64,000 bases of DNA. Origin: CAVWGP01 sp963754645. GTDB taxonomy: Bacteria > Pseudomonadota > Alphaproteobacteria > Bin65. Positions 63,706 to 64,000 of the stretch are shown one piece after another. Position 1 is the stretch's first letter. The number at the start of each line of letters is the position of its first letter. The notes under the pieces were generated by a model that was given only the letters and a program-made list of their open reading frames with translations, was not told where the DNA came from and made no database searches. A program made the position numbers and the translations under genes. Where the stretch lies: assembly GCA_963754645.1 (NCBI GenBank), contig CAVWGP010000001.1, positions 496,001 through 560,000 of the forward strand, in the 5' to 3' direction.

Positions 63706-64000
63706 CTAGCGCGCGTGCCGGAGCCGCGGCGTTGCCGCGATCGACAGCAAATCCGCGACCAGGTTGAGAAGAATGTAGGTCGCGGCGAAGATCAGGCTCG
63801 CCGCCTGGACGACCGTCACGTCGCGCTTCGACACCGAGTCGACGAGGAGCTGGCCGAGTCCGGGATAGGCGAACACGACTTCGACCACGACGACGCCGAC
63901 GATGAGGTAAGCGAGGTTGAGCGCCACGACATTGACGATCGGCGCCAGCGCGTTCGGCAAAGCGTGACGAACGACGATGCGCCAGGGCCGAATTCCCTTG
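63706..64000 (-). CDS. Dpp-type ABC transporter permease, DppB family (partial, 5' end outside window)
   Basis: About 97 C-terminal residues are visible. RHALPNALAPIVNVVALNLAYLIVGVVVVEVVFAYPGLGQLLVDSVSKRDVTVVQAASLIFAATYILLNLVADLLSIAATPRLR is typical of DppB ends. The gene enters from the right edge of the window. It belongs to the same minus-strand operon as dppC and the ATPase gene. Confidence 0.88.
   Translation of the reverse strand, partial: KGIRPWRIVVRHALPNALAPIVNVVALNLAYLIVGVVVVEVVFAYPGLGQLLVDSVSKRDVTVVQAASLIFAATYILLNLVADLLSIAATPRLRHAR

Noticed and set aside
1..64000. tRNA, rRNA, CRISPR arrays, insertion sequences or phage genes
   Set aside because: No repeat-spacer pattern, transposase-like frame, rRNA stretch or cloverleaf was noticed; a covariance-model search would be needed to exclude small RNAs.

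Overview
The window is about 64 kb of GC-rich DNA, densely coded on both strands, from a metabolically versatile bacterium. The most likely source is an alphaproteobacterium of soil or rhizosphere type. The reasons are two complete branched-chain amino-acid (Liv) ABC transporters, two TRAP transporters, a Dpp-type ABC transporter, ATG/GTG/TTG starts with many ATGA or GTGA overlaps between genes, and a fused carnitine dehydrogenase-thioesterase beside a BKACE gene as known from rhizobia. I saw no rRNA, tRNA, CRISPR array, insertion sequence or phage gene. No 16S or housekeeping gene is present, so the taxonomy is inference.

Layout. 1-7.0 kb (minus): a tightly overlapping operon of an atypical HMG-CoA reductase, a UbiA-type prenyltransferase, a rifampin-phosphotransferase-like dikinase, a BtaA-like DUF3419 enzyme and a polyprenol/phytol-kinase-like membrane protein. 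I know no named pathway with this gene set, and it is the best candidate for an undescribed (iso)prenoid or lipid pathway. 7.3-13.1 kb: a VOC enzyme with a small coupled protein, an aryl-CoA ligase with an in-frame stop, an alpha/beta hydrolase, a salicylyl-CoA-hydroxylase-like flavoprotein and a TetR regulator. Together these suggest aromatic acid catabolism through CoA thioesters. 13.2-17.0 kb (minus): a TRAP transporter with a two-domain extradiol-type dioxygenase. 17.2-21.2 kb (plus): a PhyH dioxygenase, two tandem paralogous FAD monooxygenases and an esterase.

21.3-28.0 kb (minus): a three-subunit flavoprotein oxidase (DAO-like, 2Fe-2S, FAD/NAD) followed by ATP-dependent hydantoinase subunits HyuA and HyuB. 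A divergent TRAP operon (28.2-31.1 kb) is followed by a ketopantoate-reductase-like and an LLM flavin-dependent gene (to 33.2 kb). 33.2-39.2 kb (minus): a Liv transporter with a fused LivM-LivG protein, preceded by a MetE-like gene. 39.3-41.4 kb: a graveyard of truncated or broken genes, including an unusual ferritin-like/RidA fusion. 41.5-50.7 kb (minus): gntR, livJHMGF, ridA, a D-threonine-aldolase/D-serine-dehydratase-like gene and a fused 2-oxoacid dehydrogenase E1, together an apparent uptake and degradation operon for a hydroxy-amino acid. 50.8-53.6 kb (plus): a second PhyH protein and a PheA/TfdB-type hydroxylase. 53.6-64 kb (minus): a CocE/NonD-like hydrolase, carnitine dehydrogenase-thioesterase, a BKACE, and a Dpp-type ABC transporter with an embedded sulfatase gene.

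Several otherwise intact genes carry one frameshift or nonsense codon (dikinase, HMG-CoA reductase, aryl-CoA ligase, one dctP, the FAD/NAD oxidase subunit, ferritin-RidA, CocE-like hydrolase). These may be sequence errors in a draft or metagenome assembly or recent gene decay; the sequence alone cannot decide. Start sites were chosen from overlaps and visible Shine-Dalgarno sequences. All functions are inferred from motifs recognised by eye, without database searches.
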